IMG/VR virus record: IMGVR_UViG_3300030106_004964
Location: 1 to 39,508 of that record
Source: a virus
Length of the DNA: 39,508 bases
Strand: one strand, 5' to 3'
Shown here: positions 7,283-13,595 of the stretch, in pieces
How the letters are laid out: every line of letters starts with the position of its first letter
Numbering within the stretch: position 1 is the first letter of the stretch
Notes under the pieces: generated by a model
The model's database searches: none
Told to the model about the DNA's origin: nothing
Seen by the model: the letters and a program-made list of their open reading frames with translations, nothing else
Made by a program: the position numbers and the translations under genes

Positions 7283-7765
7283 TTAGCTTTGCTGCTGAAA
7301 CTTGGAGATTTTGTTGTTCTCGCCTTTTTCTCCAGTGGTATCGTTAACCCAGGTATTGACAGCTACCTCGGCGATAACGATCGAACCTATAGCTTCATCC
7401 AAATCCTCAGATACGTCGTTCTGGATGTCGCCAAGATTCAGCTTCAGCTTGCTCGATTCGTATTCGTCGCTGTCCGGATCCAATCCATTCAACTCTTTGA
7501 GACGATCCTCGAAGAGCGCCATGATGCAGGAACGGAAGAAGAACGTACCCCAACCCGCCCAGTGAAAAATCACACGGCCGTTTAGAGTAGAGTCATCGTT
7601 CTGGACAATCTTAAAAATAAAATTGACTCCGGCTGTACCCTTGTTCTTAGATTCCCGGTATTCCCACTTATCGAGTTGCAGGTCATACGTTCCGGCAGGT
7701 ACAGTATTGCTGAGGTTCTTTTCCTCTGATTCCCAGCTTCCGAAGTCTAGCGTTGCTTCAGTCAT
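7283..7765 (-). CDS. Probable ssDNA-binding protein (DUF669-like)
   Basis: 160 residues, acidic. VPAGTYDLQLDKWEYRESKN (residues 22-41) followed by a beta-rich core with many aromatics resembles DUF669-type phage proteins, thought to bind ssDNA with an OB-like fold. The C-terminal 30 residues are polar and Gln/Asn-rich. It lies with a Sak4-like ATPase and a Cas4/RecB-like nuclease, where phage SSBs are often found. GAGGAC lies 8 bases before the ATG, after copy 2 of the start-associated element. SSB function is inferred from family resemblance and context. Confidence 0.55.
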   Translation of the reverse strand: MTEATLDFGSWESEEKNLSNTVPAGTYDLQLDKWEYRESKNKGTAGVNFIFKIVQNDDSTLNGRVIFHWAGWGTFFFRSCIMALFEDRLKELNGLDPDSDEYESSKLKLNLGDIQNDVSEDLDEAIGSIVIAEVAVNTWVNDTTGEKGENNKISKFQQQS

Positions 7766-7789
7766 GTTTAAGTCCTCATGTTAGAGTTA

Positions 7790-7816
7790 GATTAAATTCG
7801 GTCCCCGAAGTTATTG
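7790..7816 (-). promoter_or_regulatory. Start-associated palindromic element, copy 2
   Basis: On the minus strand it reads CCAATAACTTCGG, then GGA, then CCGAATTTAATC: a perfect TTCGG/CCGAA dyad. It is 24 bases ahead of the SSB-like gene and contains the TAA stop of the upstream gene. Confidence 0.75.
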
Positions 7817-8050
7817 GTCTGTATCGTCCTCACTTTCCTCAGACCGCAATCCTAAGTCAATAATCTTAGCGAAGATTGACTGTGCCACGGAGGGATCGGT
7901 ATCGTGGCGGAGTTTTCTGTCAATGTCGTTATGCAAAAGGGAAATCAATAAATCTATTTCCTCTTGCGTAATGACAAGCGAAAATGCATCAGTGGAGTCT
8001 CGAGAAAGCTCTCCACTTTTTAAAAGATTAAATTCGTCTTTACTCGACAT
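7811..8050 (-). CDS. Small acidic hypothetical protein
   Basis: 79 residues from the ATG at 8050, which overlaps the stop region of the upstream gene. A start at 8086 in the same frame is possible but lies deeper inside that gene. The sequence is acidic and helical, with a run of charged residues and an Asp/Glu-rich C-terminus. No domain recognised. The stop codon sits inside copy 2 of the start-associated element. Part of the leftward recombination cluster; role unknown. Confidence 0.6.
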   Translation of the reverse strand: MSSKDEFNLLKSGELSRDSTDAFSLVITQEEIDLLISLLHNDIDRKLRHDTDPSVAQSIFAKIIDLGLRSEESEDDTDQ

Positions 8051-8285
8051 CAATATTATCCCAAAAGTATTGTGAGATTTCTTCAAGAGCTACGTCGCTG
8101 AGCAAGTCTCCAAAATCAATGTCGCCTGAAGTAGTGCTTATCGTAACTTTTTCGATACCGAAATCTGCAGGTTCTGCAGGATCACAACGAGTCGCCGCTA
8201 TTCCGGGCCATACAGTTGCAGTAACATCAAGGTCTGCATCAAAAAAATCATGGGGATATTTAAACGAAACTAAGTGTGACATCAT
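8040..8285 (-). CDS. Small acidic hypothetical protein
   Basis: 81 residues, acidic, beta-rich by appearance, no membrane segment and no recognised motif. Its ATG overlaps the stop of the Sak4-like gene as TAATG, so translation is probably coupled; a second ATG follows immediately and either could be used. It sits between the ATPase and SSB-like genes, which suggests but does not prove a recombination or replication accessory role. Confidence 0.65.
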   Translation of the reverse strand: MMSHLVSFKYPHDFFDADLDVTATVWPGIAATRCDPAEPADFGIEKVTISTTSGDIDFGDLLSDVALEEISQYFWDNIDVE

Positions 8286-9010
8286 TAATCCTTTATCAGC
8301 AAGCTGAAGTCTTGTGGGATTTCTGTATCTAAACCTTGAGTGCGAGTGCGTGCGATATACAATCCGTTAGGGACTGTCTCCCAGATATACTCCCGCTTCT
8401 CACCTCGGCCTTTCACCTTGGCGTGGAGCACATTGTCGAAGTAGCCAGGAATTTTAGAAGCTAACTGGCCTGTCAGTGCAGGAGTGACTTTAGTGATCCC
8501 AGTCACGTCGTTAGTGTGGTTAGCTTCATGACAAATCACTACGATGTGTTTGTTGAGTTCGCTTAGAGCTTCGACAAACTTAATACAGAAGCGCATCGCC
8601 ATCCCATAGTCTGGTTGTGTAGGCGCGCTGTCTAATGCTTTATTGTTCTTGTGCATTACGTAATCCATTATATTCTGATACAATTCTGTAAATGAATCAA
8701 CTATAACAGTTTTTATTGCATCGTCGTTATGGATTTCATTAAGTCTGTCTTTGACTTGTTCGTAAGCAGCTGGAGCTTCTTTTCTGCCTGCTTTTGCAAA
8801 TCGGTCTGGAATAAAGCCGAGGAGTTCTCCTTTATCGAAACCTCCTAATACAGATGTAGCGCCCCGATCTAAGTCTATGAGTAATGCTGGGAGAGCGCTT
8901 TTCGGCAGCGATCTGAGGCTAAAGGTCTTTCCCATACCTGGCTCACCGTAGAGTAGATTCTTAACTGGGCCAGGACTTGCAGTATCTGCGCCGTCAAATT
9001 CTATAGGCAT
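8285..9010 (-). CDS. Sak4-like recombination ATPase (phage AAA_24 / RecA-fold)
   Basis: 241 residues with a clear Walker A, GEPGMGKT (22-29), Walker B-like TVIVDS (101-106, Asp105) and HEAN (161-164) in the position of the RecA-fold sensor. The short single-domain RecA core fits the AAA_24/Sak4 group, which anneals ssDNA during phage recombination, usually with a phage SSB. An SSB-like gene is two genes downstream and an exonuclease two genes upstream, completing the expected set. The Shine-Dalgarno is in TAGGAGCCACTCA before the ATG and overlaps the stop of the upstream gene. Motifs are intact. The Sak4 label rests on size and context. Confidence 0.8.
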   Translation of the reverse strand: MPIEFDGADTASPGPVKNLLYGEPGMGKTFSLRSLPKSALPALLIDLDRGATSVLGGFDKGELLGFIPDRFAKAGRKEAPAAYEQVKDRLNEIHNDDAIKTVIVDSFTELYQNIMDYVMHKNNKALDSAPTQPDYGMAMRFCIKFVEALSELNKHIVVICHEANHTNDVTGITKVTPALTGQLASKIPGYFDNVLHAKVKGRGEKREYIWETVPNGLYIARTRTQGLDTEIPQDFSLLIKD

Positions 9011-9023
9011 TGAGTGGCTCCTA
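9011..9023 (-). promoter_or_regulatory. Conserved ribosome-binding leader TAGGAGCCAnnCa
   Basis: The minus strand reads TAGGAGCCACTCA directly before ATG 9010. Nearly the same leader precedes the genes starting at 12186 and 12647. The TAG is the stop of the upstream small gene. Confidence 0.6.
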
Positions 9024-9212
9024 TTTGTAATAGTTACAGGCGTCGAGAAATTTATCTTTATCGAAGTTCGCGTTGTTGTGGCGTAAATGCATTGCTAATG
9101 TTTCAACGGTAGCTTTCCATACTACTATATCATTGGAGTATGATTCGCTTGTTCCGGTTGGCTTGCTTTCAGCCATTGCTTGTGCGATGATCTTGTAATG
9201 TTTGCGTGTCAT
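9021..9212 (-). CDS. Small hypothetical phage protein, 63 aa
   Basis: 63 residues; begins MTRKHY, then a helical, mildly basic sequence rich in Ala, His and Asn. The start overlaps the stop of the nuclease gene (TAATG) and its stop forms part of the ribosome-binding leader of the ATPase gene, so it is embedded in the operon. Short proteins of this type commonly sit next to phage Cas4/RecB nucleases and Sak4-like ATPases. I do not know the function. Confidence 0.65.
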   Translation of the reverse strand: MTRKHYKIIAQAMAESKPTGTSESYSNDIVVWKATVETLAMHLRHNNANFDKDKFLDACNYYK

Positions 9213-10099
9213 TATCTATCACTCGTATCCCAGAATTCGGTGGTGTAGAGGGATTCCGTCATACCACGACGCAAGGATTTCTTGGCGTCGCATAATTCAA
9301 AATACGGACACAGTCTGTTCCAATTAGTGCATGACTCCTTTCCGAACTGTGGCCAGGTATTTGTGTGTTTGCACATCAACATCATTTGAATGGTTTGAAG
9401 TATGCCTTCGCGCCATTCTTCTAAATCGTCTTCATTACACATGACTTCACTACGAAAGAAATCATTGTTTTTAGGCTTAATGAGTAATACATCGACGATG
9501 AGTTGTGTGCAGGAAGCAAATGCAGGATTGATTTGTCTTGCCGCCCAAACATACCCTTTGAATTGTTGGGATTGAGCGTATGCAGGGATGAGATAAGTGC
9601 TTTCCCAACTGGAAGTTTTGTGGTCCATTAAAAGCACTTGATCGTCGCGCATTAAGACTTTGTCGATAAGTCCGCCATAGTATACATCGTAAGGTGCGCC
9701 GCCATCGAGACTGGGGACTTTCCCTATGTTGACTTCAAACTTAACTTCTGATACGCTCAAATCGTAACGGTCATTCTCTCGGCTCCACCTCTCCCAATAA
9801 TCTTCTATAATACTGATGCCTCGACCTGGCGTGCGTTTGGCATCTTCAGGAACTGGTTGGTAGGCGTCGAGGAAGCGCTCACAAGCTAATTCTGGATCTT
9901 GCTCGTTGAAGAGCGTATCCATCGCACGGTGAATTGCAATACCGAATAGCAACTCAGGAGCTAAGGATTGGGATGAAGATTCAGGAATCAAACCTGAATC
10001 AATTCGATGAAAGTATTTCCTGGGACATTCCCGGAAAAGACTCAATGAATAGTTATCGAGTTTGATGACTCTGTTTTTAGAATCTATACCTGTTTGCAT
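9212..10099 (-). CDS. Cas4/RecB-like PD-(D/E)XK exonuclease with predicted iron-sulfur cluster
   Basis: 295 residues. The nuclease core shows His57 (GIAIHRAMD), Asp146 in GLIDKV, Asp159-x-Lys161 in LLMDHKTSS and the QxxxY helix (Gln179, Tyr183). Four cysteines match the Cas4/AddB-type 4Fe-4S arrangement: Cys25 in FRECPRKYF and Cys257, Cys264 and Cys270 near the C-terminus. Such enzymes process DNA ends. Next to a Sak4-like ATPase and an SSB-like protein it is most likely the recombination exonuclease. No CRISPR array or other cas gene is present, so it is not part of a CRISPR locus here. Its ATG overlaps the stop of a 30-residue membrane peptide gene. Confidence 0.87.
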   Translation of the reverse strand: MQTGIDSKNRVIKLDNYSLSLFRECPRKYFHRIDSGLIPESSSQSLAPELLFGIAIHRAMDTLFNEQDPELACERFLDAYQPVPEDAKRTPGRGISIIEDYWERWSRENDRYDLSVSEVKFEVNIGKVPSLDGGAPYDVYYGGLIDKVLMRDDQVLLMDHKTSSWESTYLIPAYAQSQQFKGYVWAARQINPAFASCTQLIVDVLLIKPKNNDFFRSEVMCNEDDLEEWREGILQTIQMMLMCKHTNTWPQFGKESCTNWNRLCPYFELCDAKKSLRRGMTESLYTTEFWDTSDR

Positions 10100-10191
10100 T
10101 ATTTTACTTTCTTGTTTATGAAATATGCAATCGCCATAACAATTCCTACAATTATGGCGACGTGCAATCCATTAAAGATTAAGTAATGCAT
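10099..10191 (-). CDS. Single-span membrane micropeptide, 30 aa
   Basis: A 30-residue reading frame: a short N-terminus, a hydrophobic span at about residues 11-25 (VAIIVGIVMAIAYFI), then a basic tail NKKVK. The ATG lies inside the last codons of the upstream gene (20-base overlap), with AGGA about 10 bases upstream. Its stop overlaps the ATG of the nuclease gene as TAATG. It fills the apparent gap between those genes exactly, and the overlapping ends argue for a real translated gene. Function unknown; possibly a membrane anchor or a host-interfering peptide. Confidence 0.6.
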   Translation of the reverse strand: MHYLIFNGLHVAIIVGIVMAIAYFINKKVK

Positions 10192-10552
10192 TCATCTTGT
10201 CCTGAAATTCTTTTGTAGTAGGAATTACTGCTTTGGCAGCTTTCTTAGTCCGCGCCGCCTTTGCCTGCTTGCGGTCACTGACTATGAGCCTCTCGTTTTC
10301 AGCGTCGCTCAAAGCCTGTTCGAGCTCTTCATCAGTCATAGATTCAACGGGAATTATGAGAGACGCATCGACATCGACTACTTCTGCATCTTCAATTTTT
10401 ACTGTAGCGCCGCCAGGACTACTGGCTGTAGGGCGAAGCTTATAGTATGGCTCTCCATCTACTTCCCAGTCTCCGATTACTTCACGGATTTCTTTGTTGA
10501 AATTAACAAAGACACGATTTTCTAAATACTTCGGATCTACGTCTGTGTTCAT
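10172..10552 (-). CDS. Acidic hypothetical protein with a C-terminal tail shared with another phage protein
   Basis: 126 residues. The N-terminal half (about 10-60) looks beta-rich. Residues about 70-95 are acidic and about 96-112 form a Lys/Ala-rich basic helix. The last residues QDKMNALLNL nearly match the end of the protein encoded at 12198-12647, QDKINALLNI, though the rest differs. GGAG lies about 8 bases before the ATG, downstream of a strong hairpin at 10573-10609. The shared tail suggests a common binding partner. Function unknown. Confidence 0.7.
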   Translation of the reverse strand: MNTDVDPKYLENRVFVNFNKEIREVIGDWEVDGEPYYKLRPTASSPGGATVKIEDAEVVDVDASLIIPVESMTDEELEQALSDAENERLIVSDRKQAKAARTKKAAKAVIPTTKEFQDKMNALLNL

Positions 10553-10572
10553 TATGTTACTCCATAAAAAGT

Positions 10573-10609
10573 GTAGAGGGTGGCAAAACGGGAGTATGCC
10601 ACCCTCTAC
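10573..10609 (-). terminator. Strong intergenic hairpin with a following T-run
   Basis: A 13-bp perfect inverted repeat (10573-10585 with 10597-10609, arm GTAGAGGGTGGCA) with an 11-base loop. On the minus strand ACTTTTTATGG follows. It lies just after the stop of the gene at 10614 and before the next gene's ribosome-binding site, so it may be a leaky terminator or mRNA-stabilising hairpin inside the operon. Confidence 0.65.
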
Positions 10610-10613
10610 TGCA

Positions 10614-10856
10614 CTAACGCGCGGGAGCCAGGACGCGGTCAGTGCGAGTTAAAATAACTTTTGGGTTGAGATTACGGTCTCTAACTCCTTTTACTTTACG
10701 AACAGATTTATGGTTATAGCCCCTGCGAGGCTGACATGGGTCAGATACCCGCTCACAAGTATAATCTTTCCAATAAGACATTACAACTATGTCTTGCTCC
10801 CGGAGTGGTGGAAAGAATACCTCGTCAATATATGTGATAAAAGGATGGTCCATCAT
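10614..10856 (-). CDS. Small basic hypothetical protein
   Basis: 80 residues. The first half is aromatic and acidic; the second half is strongly basic (PRRGYNHKSVRKVKGVRDRN) and could contact nucleic acid. Two adjacent ATGs (10856 and 10853) are possible starts, and no strong Shine-Dalgarno is seen. It begins 5 bases after the stop of the HTH-like gene. A strong hairpin follows its stop. Family not recognised. Confidence 0.55.
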   Translation of the reverse strand: MMDHPFITYIDEVFFPPLREQDIVVMSYWKDYTCERVSDPCQPRRGYNHKSVRKVKGVRDRNLNPKVILTRTDRVLAPAR

Positions 10857-10861
10857 ATTGA

Positions 10862-11224
10862 CTATGGGTGGTCAAGCTGTAATTTATTTTTGAGTATGTC
10901 AGTTAGTTCTTCATTTTGCTGCAGCGCTTCAATTAAACGCTTTCTAAGAGTTTCAATTTCTTTTGCTGCAGCAGATGGTTTACGCTTTGGGTAAATCTTA
11001 GTTAGGCAAACAAGCGCGCCTTCTGGAAGCCAATAATCTTCAAACCCTTTCATCTTATTGAAAGGCCTGCAGATTTTTACCATAATTAAATCTTTGGGCC
11101 AATCCTCGTCTGAAGTGTTCCATTTAATGATGGTGCGCGGATGAACGTTTAAAGCCTTAGCTACTTCTGTAAGATTTTCCATTAATTCAAATGGCATAAC
11201 AGGAGATGTGCTTGAACTGGTCAT
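10862..11224 (-). CDS. Putative helix-turn-helix DNA-binding protein with coiled-coil tail
   Basis: 120 residues from ATG 11224, chosen because AAAGGA precedes it at about 8 bases; an in-frame ATG at 11260 lies inside the start-associated element. NLTEVAKALNVHPRTIIKW (about 17-35) has the pattern of an excisionase or Terminase_1-like helix-turn-helix. Residues about 80-115 are a charged coiled coil that could dimerise. It is preceded by copy 3 of the start-associated element. It is a candidate transcriptional regulator in the early part of the leftward operon; the target is unknown. Confidence 0.6.
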   Translation of the reverse strand: MTSSSTSPVMPFELMENLTEVAKALNVHPRTIIKWNTSDEDWPKDLIMVKICRPFNKMKGFEDYWLPEGALVCLTKIYPKRKPSAAAKEIETLRKRLIEALQQNEELTDILKNKLQLDHP

Positions 11225-11245
11225 GTGATTTATCCTTTTATGAGT

Positions 11246-11270
11246 GATTAAATTCGGCAACCGAATTAAT
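11246..11270 (-). promoter_or_regulatory. Start-associated palindromic element, copy 3
   Basis: The minus strand reads ATTAATTCGG, then TTG, then CCGAATTTAATC. It is the most symmetric copy. It lies 21 bases before the HTH-protein start and contains the TAA stop of the gene at 11266. Confidence 0.75.
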
Positions 11271-11562
11271 GCCCCGGCTCTTCGGATAACTCAGTGTCTA
11301 CTTCTTCTGGCTCTCCAAATATCTTATCCCAGGCATCAGGGGTGAGTCCCGATACGATGAACTCACGGTCATCGGCAGAGAAGTCAGGGAATGCGTCTTG
11401 AATCAGCATCTCGTCGCGCATCCACTTCTGAAAGTTAGGGACAAACTCATTCCACTTAGCGTTAAAGCATCTTGATGCCTTTTCGCCAAACATATTCTGC
11501 CTGGTAAGCTCTACTATATTATCGTTGACGCGCACAAGTGAGAAATGTCCTATGTCTTTCAT
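11266..11562 (-). CDS. Hypothetical protein, 98 aa
   Basis: 98 residues, acidic, with several Trp and Phe and an acidic Pro-rich tail; no recognised domain and no membrane segment. It overlaps the end of the previous gene by one base (TAATG) and AGGAG lies a few bases upstream, so the start is secure. It is one of a run of short coupled leftward genes that look like early host-takeover genes. Function unknown. Confidence 0.65.
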   Translation of the reverse strand: MKDIGHFSLVRVNDNIVELTRQNMFGEKASRCFNAKWNEFVPNFQKWMRDEMLIQDAFPDFSADDREFIVSGLTPDAWDKIFGEPEEVDTELSEEPGH

Positions 11563-11795
11563 TACGCGTCTCCTTTTGAGCAGAAGTGCAGCGTACCTTC
11601 GTAGGCATTAATGAGGTTGGTAATATCCGTAACCAACCCTGAAATAGTTAGCAGGTCATCGGGGGTGGTGTCGCGCGGAAGACTGATTGCTGTATCAGGA
11701 TGGTCATCATTGTGAAAGATACTAAAGTGGCCGCCATTCGGAAGCTCACCACTGATGATGACGTGCATCACGTCATGTTTGCGTTCTGAAGTCAT
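11562..11795 (-). CDS. Hypothetical protein, 77 aa
   Basis: 77 residues, His- and Asp-rich (HNDDHPDTA around residues 28-36), apparently alpha/beta. No recognised domain. Its start overlaps the stop of the upstream gene by four bases and its stop overlaps the start of the next, so it is translationally coupled on both sides. Function unknown. Confidence 0.65.
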   Translation of the reverse strand: MTSERKHDVMHVIISGELPNGGHFSIFHNDDHPDTAISLPRDTTPDDLLTISGLVTDITNLINAYEGTLHFCSKGDA

Positions 11796-12022
11796 TGGTC
11801 ATTCTCCCAGGTTTTGATACATGTATCGAGGTATGCGTCGAATTCACGTTTCTGGTTTAGTATCTGCGTTAGAATGCCATTGACTAAAGCATTCTCGTAT
11901 GTCGAATTGTCGAGATAGTCTCCACAGTTAGTCATTTCTTTGAGAGTATCCCAATCGACATCATCAATCTCAATAGTAATATTGAGTTTATGCGAAGGAA
12001 CGAAAGGCGTAGGGATATTCAT
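11792..12022 (-). CDS. Hypothetical protein, 76 aa
   Basis: 76 residues, acidic. HKLNITIEIDDVDWDTLKEM (residues 11-30) has a beta-strand-then-helix pattern like a short ribbon-helix-helix or immunity-type protein, but I cannot assign a family. The ATG overlaps the TGA of the upstream coiled-coil gene (ATGA). Function unknown. Confidence 0.65.
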   Translation of the reverse strand: MNIPTPFVPSHKLNITIEIDDVDWDTLKEMTNCGDYLDNSTYENALVNGILTQILNQKREFDAYLDTCIKTWENDQ

Positions 12023-12186
12023 GAGCGTCTCACCTCGTTAGCCAGGTTCACAAGACGCTCTTCCATAAGCTCAAGGACATTAACAAACTCCTCCATGAGC
12101 TCTTCAATCCTTACAACTTTCTCTTTGATTTCTTCGATTTCCGCGGATTGCACGCGGGCATCATAACGATCTATGCTGTCAATCAT
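12019..12186 (-). CDS. Small coiled-coil protein, 55 aa
   Basis: A 55-residue reading frame in an otherwise gene-free gap. From residue 14 almost the entire product is a charged amphipathic helix with hydrophobic residues at heptad spacing (IEEIKEKVVRIEEL, then LELMEERLVNLANEV), so it probably dimerises as a coiled coil. The ribosome-binding leader TAGGAGCCAGCCAA directly precedes the ATG, and its stop overlaps the next ATG as ATGA. These make it a confident gene. Function unknown. Confidence 0.75.
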   Translation of the reverse strand: MIDSIDRYDARVQSAEIEEIKEKVVRIEELMEEFVNVLELMEERLVNLANEVRRS

Positions 12187-12199
12187 TTGGCTGGCTCCT
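12187..12199 (-). promoter_or_regulatory. Conserved ribosome-binding leader, second copy
   Basis: The minus strand reads AGGAGCCAGCCAA before ATG 12186. It matches the leader at 9011-9023 in the block AGGAGCCA and in spacing to the start codon. Confidence 0.55.
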
Positions 12200-12647
12200 A
12201 TATATTTAGTAACGCATTAATCTTGTCTTGTGTTGCTGCATCGATCTTGACAGATTTAGGCTCCTGGCCTCCTTTCTTCTGTCGCTTAGGTTTACGGTGG
12301 AATTCGTGCTTTGGACTTGTGGTGTAGAAATCTTTATCTTTAAGTCCAATGTCAAACAGATAGGGCTCTTCGACGGTATAAGTCTTAATACCGCGATCAA
12401 TCTTTGCTTGTTCGCATTTATATTCCCATCCGTCGGCAGTAGGAATTGCGTCGAGAATACGAATATTTTTCTTTGCGCCGAATTCATTTAGACGCTGAAG
12501 TATCTGCCCATTATCGTATTTGGGCACTGTCCTCGATATTAACTCCGTAGAGATTTTGGACGCTTCATCCCGTAATGCCCGCACTTCGTCATTGATATCC
12601 ATCAATCTCAGCTTGAGTTCAGCTGAATGAGCTTTCTGCAGTTCCAT
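12198..12647 (-). CDS. First gene of the leftward operon: hypothetical protein with shared C-terminal tail
   Basis: 149 residues from ATG 12647, preceded by CGGGAGCCAACCC, close to the leader of two other genes here. A longer reading from 12746 enters the repeat region and lacks a Shine-Dalgarno. Residues about 1-45 are a charged coiled coil, the middle is mixed alpha/beta, residues about 118-132 are very basic (KHEFHRKPKRQKKGGQ), and the protein ends QDKINALLNI. That tail nearly matches the end of the protein at 10172-10552. It probably binds nucleic acid through the basic segment. Family not recognised. Confidence 0.7.
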   Translation of the reverse strand: MELQKAHSAELKLRLMDINDEVRALRDEASKISTELISRTVPKYDNGQILQRLNEFGAKKNIRILDAIPTADGWEYKCEQAKIDRGIKTYTVEEPYLFDIGLKDKDFYTTSPKHEFHRKPKRQKKGGQEPKSVKIDAATQDKINALLNI

Positions 12648-12766
12648 GGGTTGGCTCCCGTATGGATGGTTTATAAGAGTGAACACATATACATTGCAAA
12701 AATCATGCCAAACTCGTAAGTTCCTGTTTTTATTGAACTTATGCACTTGACATAATTCAGGGAGTG

Positions 12767-12778
12767 TCAGAAATCTGA
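12767..12778. promoter_or_regulatory. 12-bp dyad TCAGAAATCTGA, copy 1
   Basis: TCAGA/TCTGA inverted arms around two bases. One of five such dyads flanking the leftward genes 13297-14099; an operator-like site. Confidence 0.5.
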
Positions 12779-12823
12779 GACAATTATACCTAAGTTGTTG
12801 TTTTTATTAGACTTAGGGGAGGA

Positions 12824-12835
12824 TCAGAAATCTGA
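12824..12835. promoter_or_regulatory. 12-bp dyad TCAGAAATCTGA, copy 2
   Basis: Identical 12-mer to copy 1, 57 bases away, also followed by GAG or GAGGGG-like sequence. Confidence 0.5.
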
Positions 12836-13219
12836 GGGGAGTTTAGAATTATTCTAAGTCATTGTTTTTATTGAAGTTATATAACTTTGAAACTTATGGT
12901 TTAATAGTTTACCCCAATTTAAGTCATTGTTTTTATTGGGGTTATAAAACTTTGAAACATTGAAACAATTAAACGGTGCCCTATTTCGAGTGAGAAGAGT
13001 GGAGGGGAAACTAACTATTCTTTTATATAAAATACATATATTTTTATATATATTTATATATACTCTTGTGTGAAGAGCGAATGCCTTGTTTAAATGTTTC
13101 AAAGTTTCAAAGTTTGCTAAGTCCTTTATTTACATAGACTTAACCCAGTTTAAACTATTAAACCCTTGTTTAAAAGTTGTAAAATTCATTCAAAGCAAAG
13201 CAAAAACGCAAAACTAGTG

Positions 13220-13244
13220 TATAACTTCAGTAACCGAATTTATG
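13220..13244 (+). promoter_or_regulatory. Start-associated palindromic element, copy 4 (not next to a gene start)
   Basis: The plus strand reads TATAACTTCAG, then TAA, then CCGAATTTATG. It is the only copy without a start codon close downstream. It lies between the repeat region and the terminator of the leftward gene at 13297. Confidence 0.65.
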
Positions 13245-13260
13245 ATCCTGGTATACATAC

Positions 13261-13289
13261 AAAAACCCCCAGCCCGTAGGCCAGGGGTT
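13261..13289 (-). terminator. Rho-independent terminator of the short leftward operon
   Basis: On the minus strand, AACCCC-TGGCC-TACG-GGC-TGGGGTT-type pairing is followed by TTTTTGT (plus strand AAAAACCCCC ... GGGGTT). It starts 8 bases after the stop of the gene at 13297 and would end the 14099-13297 transcript. Confidence 0.85.
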
Positions 13290-13296
13290 AGGATTG

Positions 13297-13521
13297 TTAG
13301 AGGGGAATATTGATATTATTTTCGCTCAGGATAGCTTGCAATTGATTTTTTACTCTACAACCAAATTTCAAATTGTTGATTTCGTCATCGGTTGCTTCAG
13401 TAACTTTTTTATGTCCAACTACTTTTAGCCAGTTTTTGTATATCTGAAAATTTCTCCACAGTTCAGTTTCAGACATACTATCAATTCTGCTATAGTCGGC
13501 CGGAGTGTTTCCTGGTAGCAT
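13297..13521 (-). CDS. Hypothetical protein, 74 aa
   Basis: 74 residues, helical, with a Trp/Tyr-containing segment (ELWRNFQIYKNWLKVVG, about 20-36) followed by basic residues. No recognised domain. AAGGGA lies about 12 bases upstream of the ATG, somewhat far. It is the second of two leftward genes in the regulatory region and is followed by a clear terminator. Position between repeat clusters suggests an early regulatory or origin-associated role, but that is inference only. Confidence 0.6.
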   Translation of the reverse strand: MLPGNTPADYSRIDSMSETELWRNFQIYKNWLKVVGHKKVTEATDDEINNLKFGCRVKNQLQAILSENNINIPL

Positions 13522-13552
13522 GTGTTTTAAATCCCTTGTTTAGTGTTAAGTG

Positions 13553-13582
13553 AGGGTGGAGCCTATACTAGCACCCCACCCT
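13553..13582 (-). other. Intergenic hairpin, arms AGGGTGG/CCACCCT
   Basis: Seven-bp perfect stem (13553-13559 with 13576-13582) with a 16-base loop, in the gap between the two leftward genes. The arm sequence is the same as the core of the hairpin at 10573-10609. There is no T-run, so it is not a typical terminator. Confidence 0.5.
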
Positions 13583-13595
13583 TAAAACTTACTCT

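Larger units (their letters stand above)
12715..13143. repeat. Five palindromic T-rich elements in the upstream regulatory/origin region
   Basis: The 650-base stretch 12648-13296 has no gene I can support. It carries elements of the form TAAGTY, about 14 T-rich bases, then RACTTA, at 12715-12743, 12789-12817, 12854-12881, 12912-12941 and 13117-13143. The first four share a centre close to TTGTTTTTATT and lie 63-74 bases apart. In the fourth the pairing shifts to CCCCAAT/ATTGGGG around the same centre. On the minus strand the second ends in TATAAT. Replication iterons, protein-binding sites or leftward promoters are all possible. Confidence 0.55.

Noticed and set aside
12854-13102. 82-codon minus-strand frame in the AT-rich repeat region
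   Set aside because: Composition (Ile, Asn, Lys, Tyr) simply reflects AT-rich DNA; it covers palindromic elements and lacks a ribosome-binding site.
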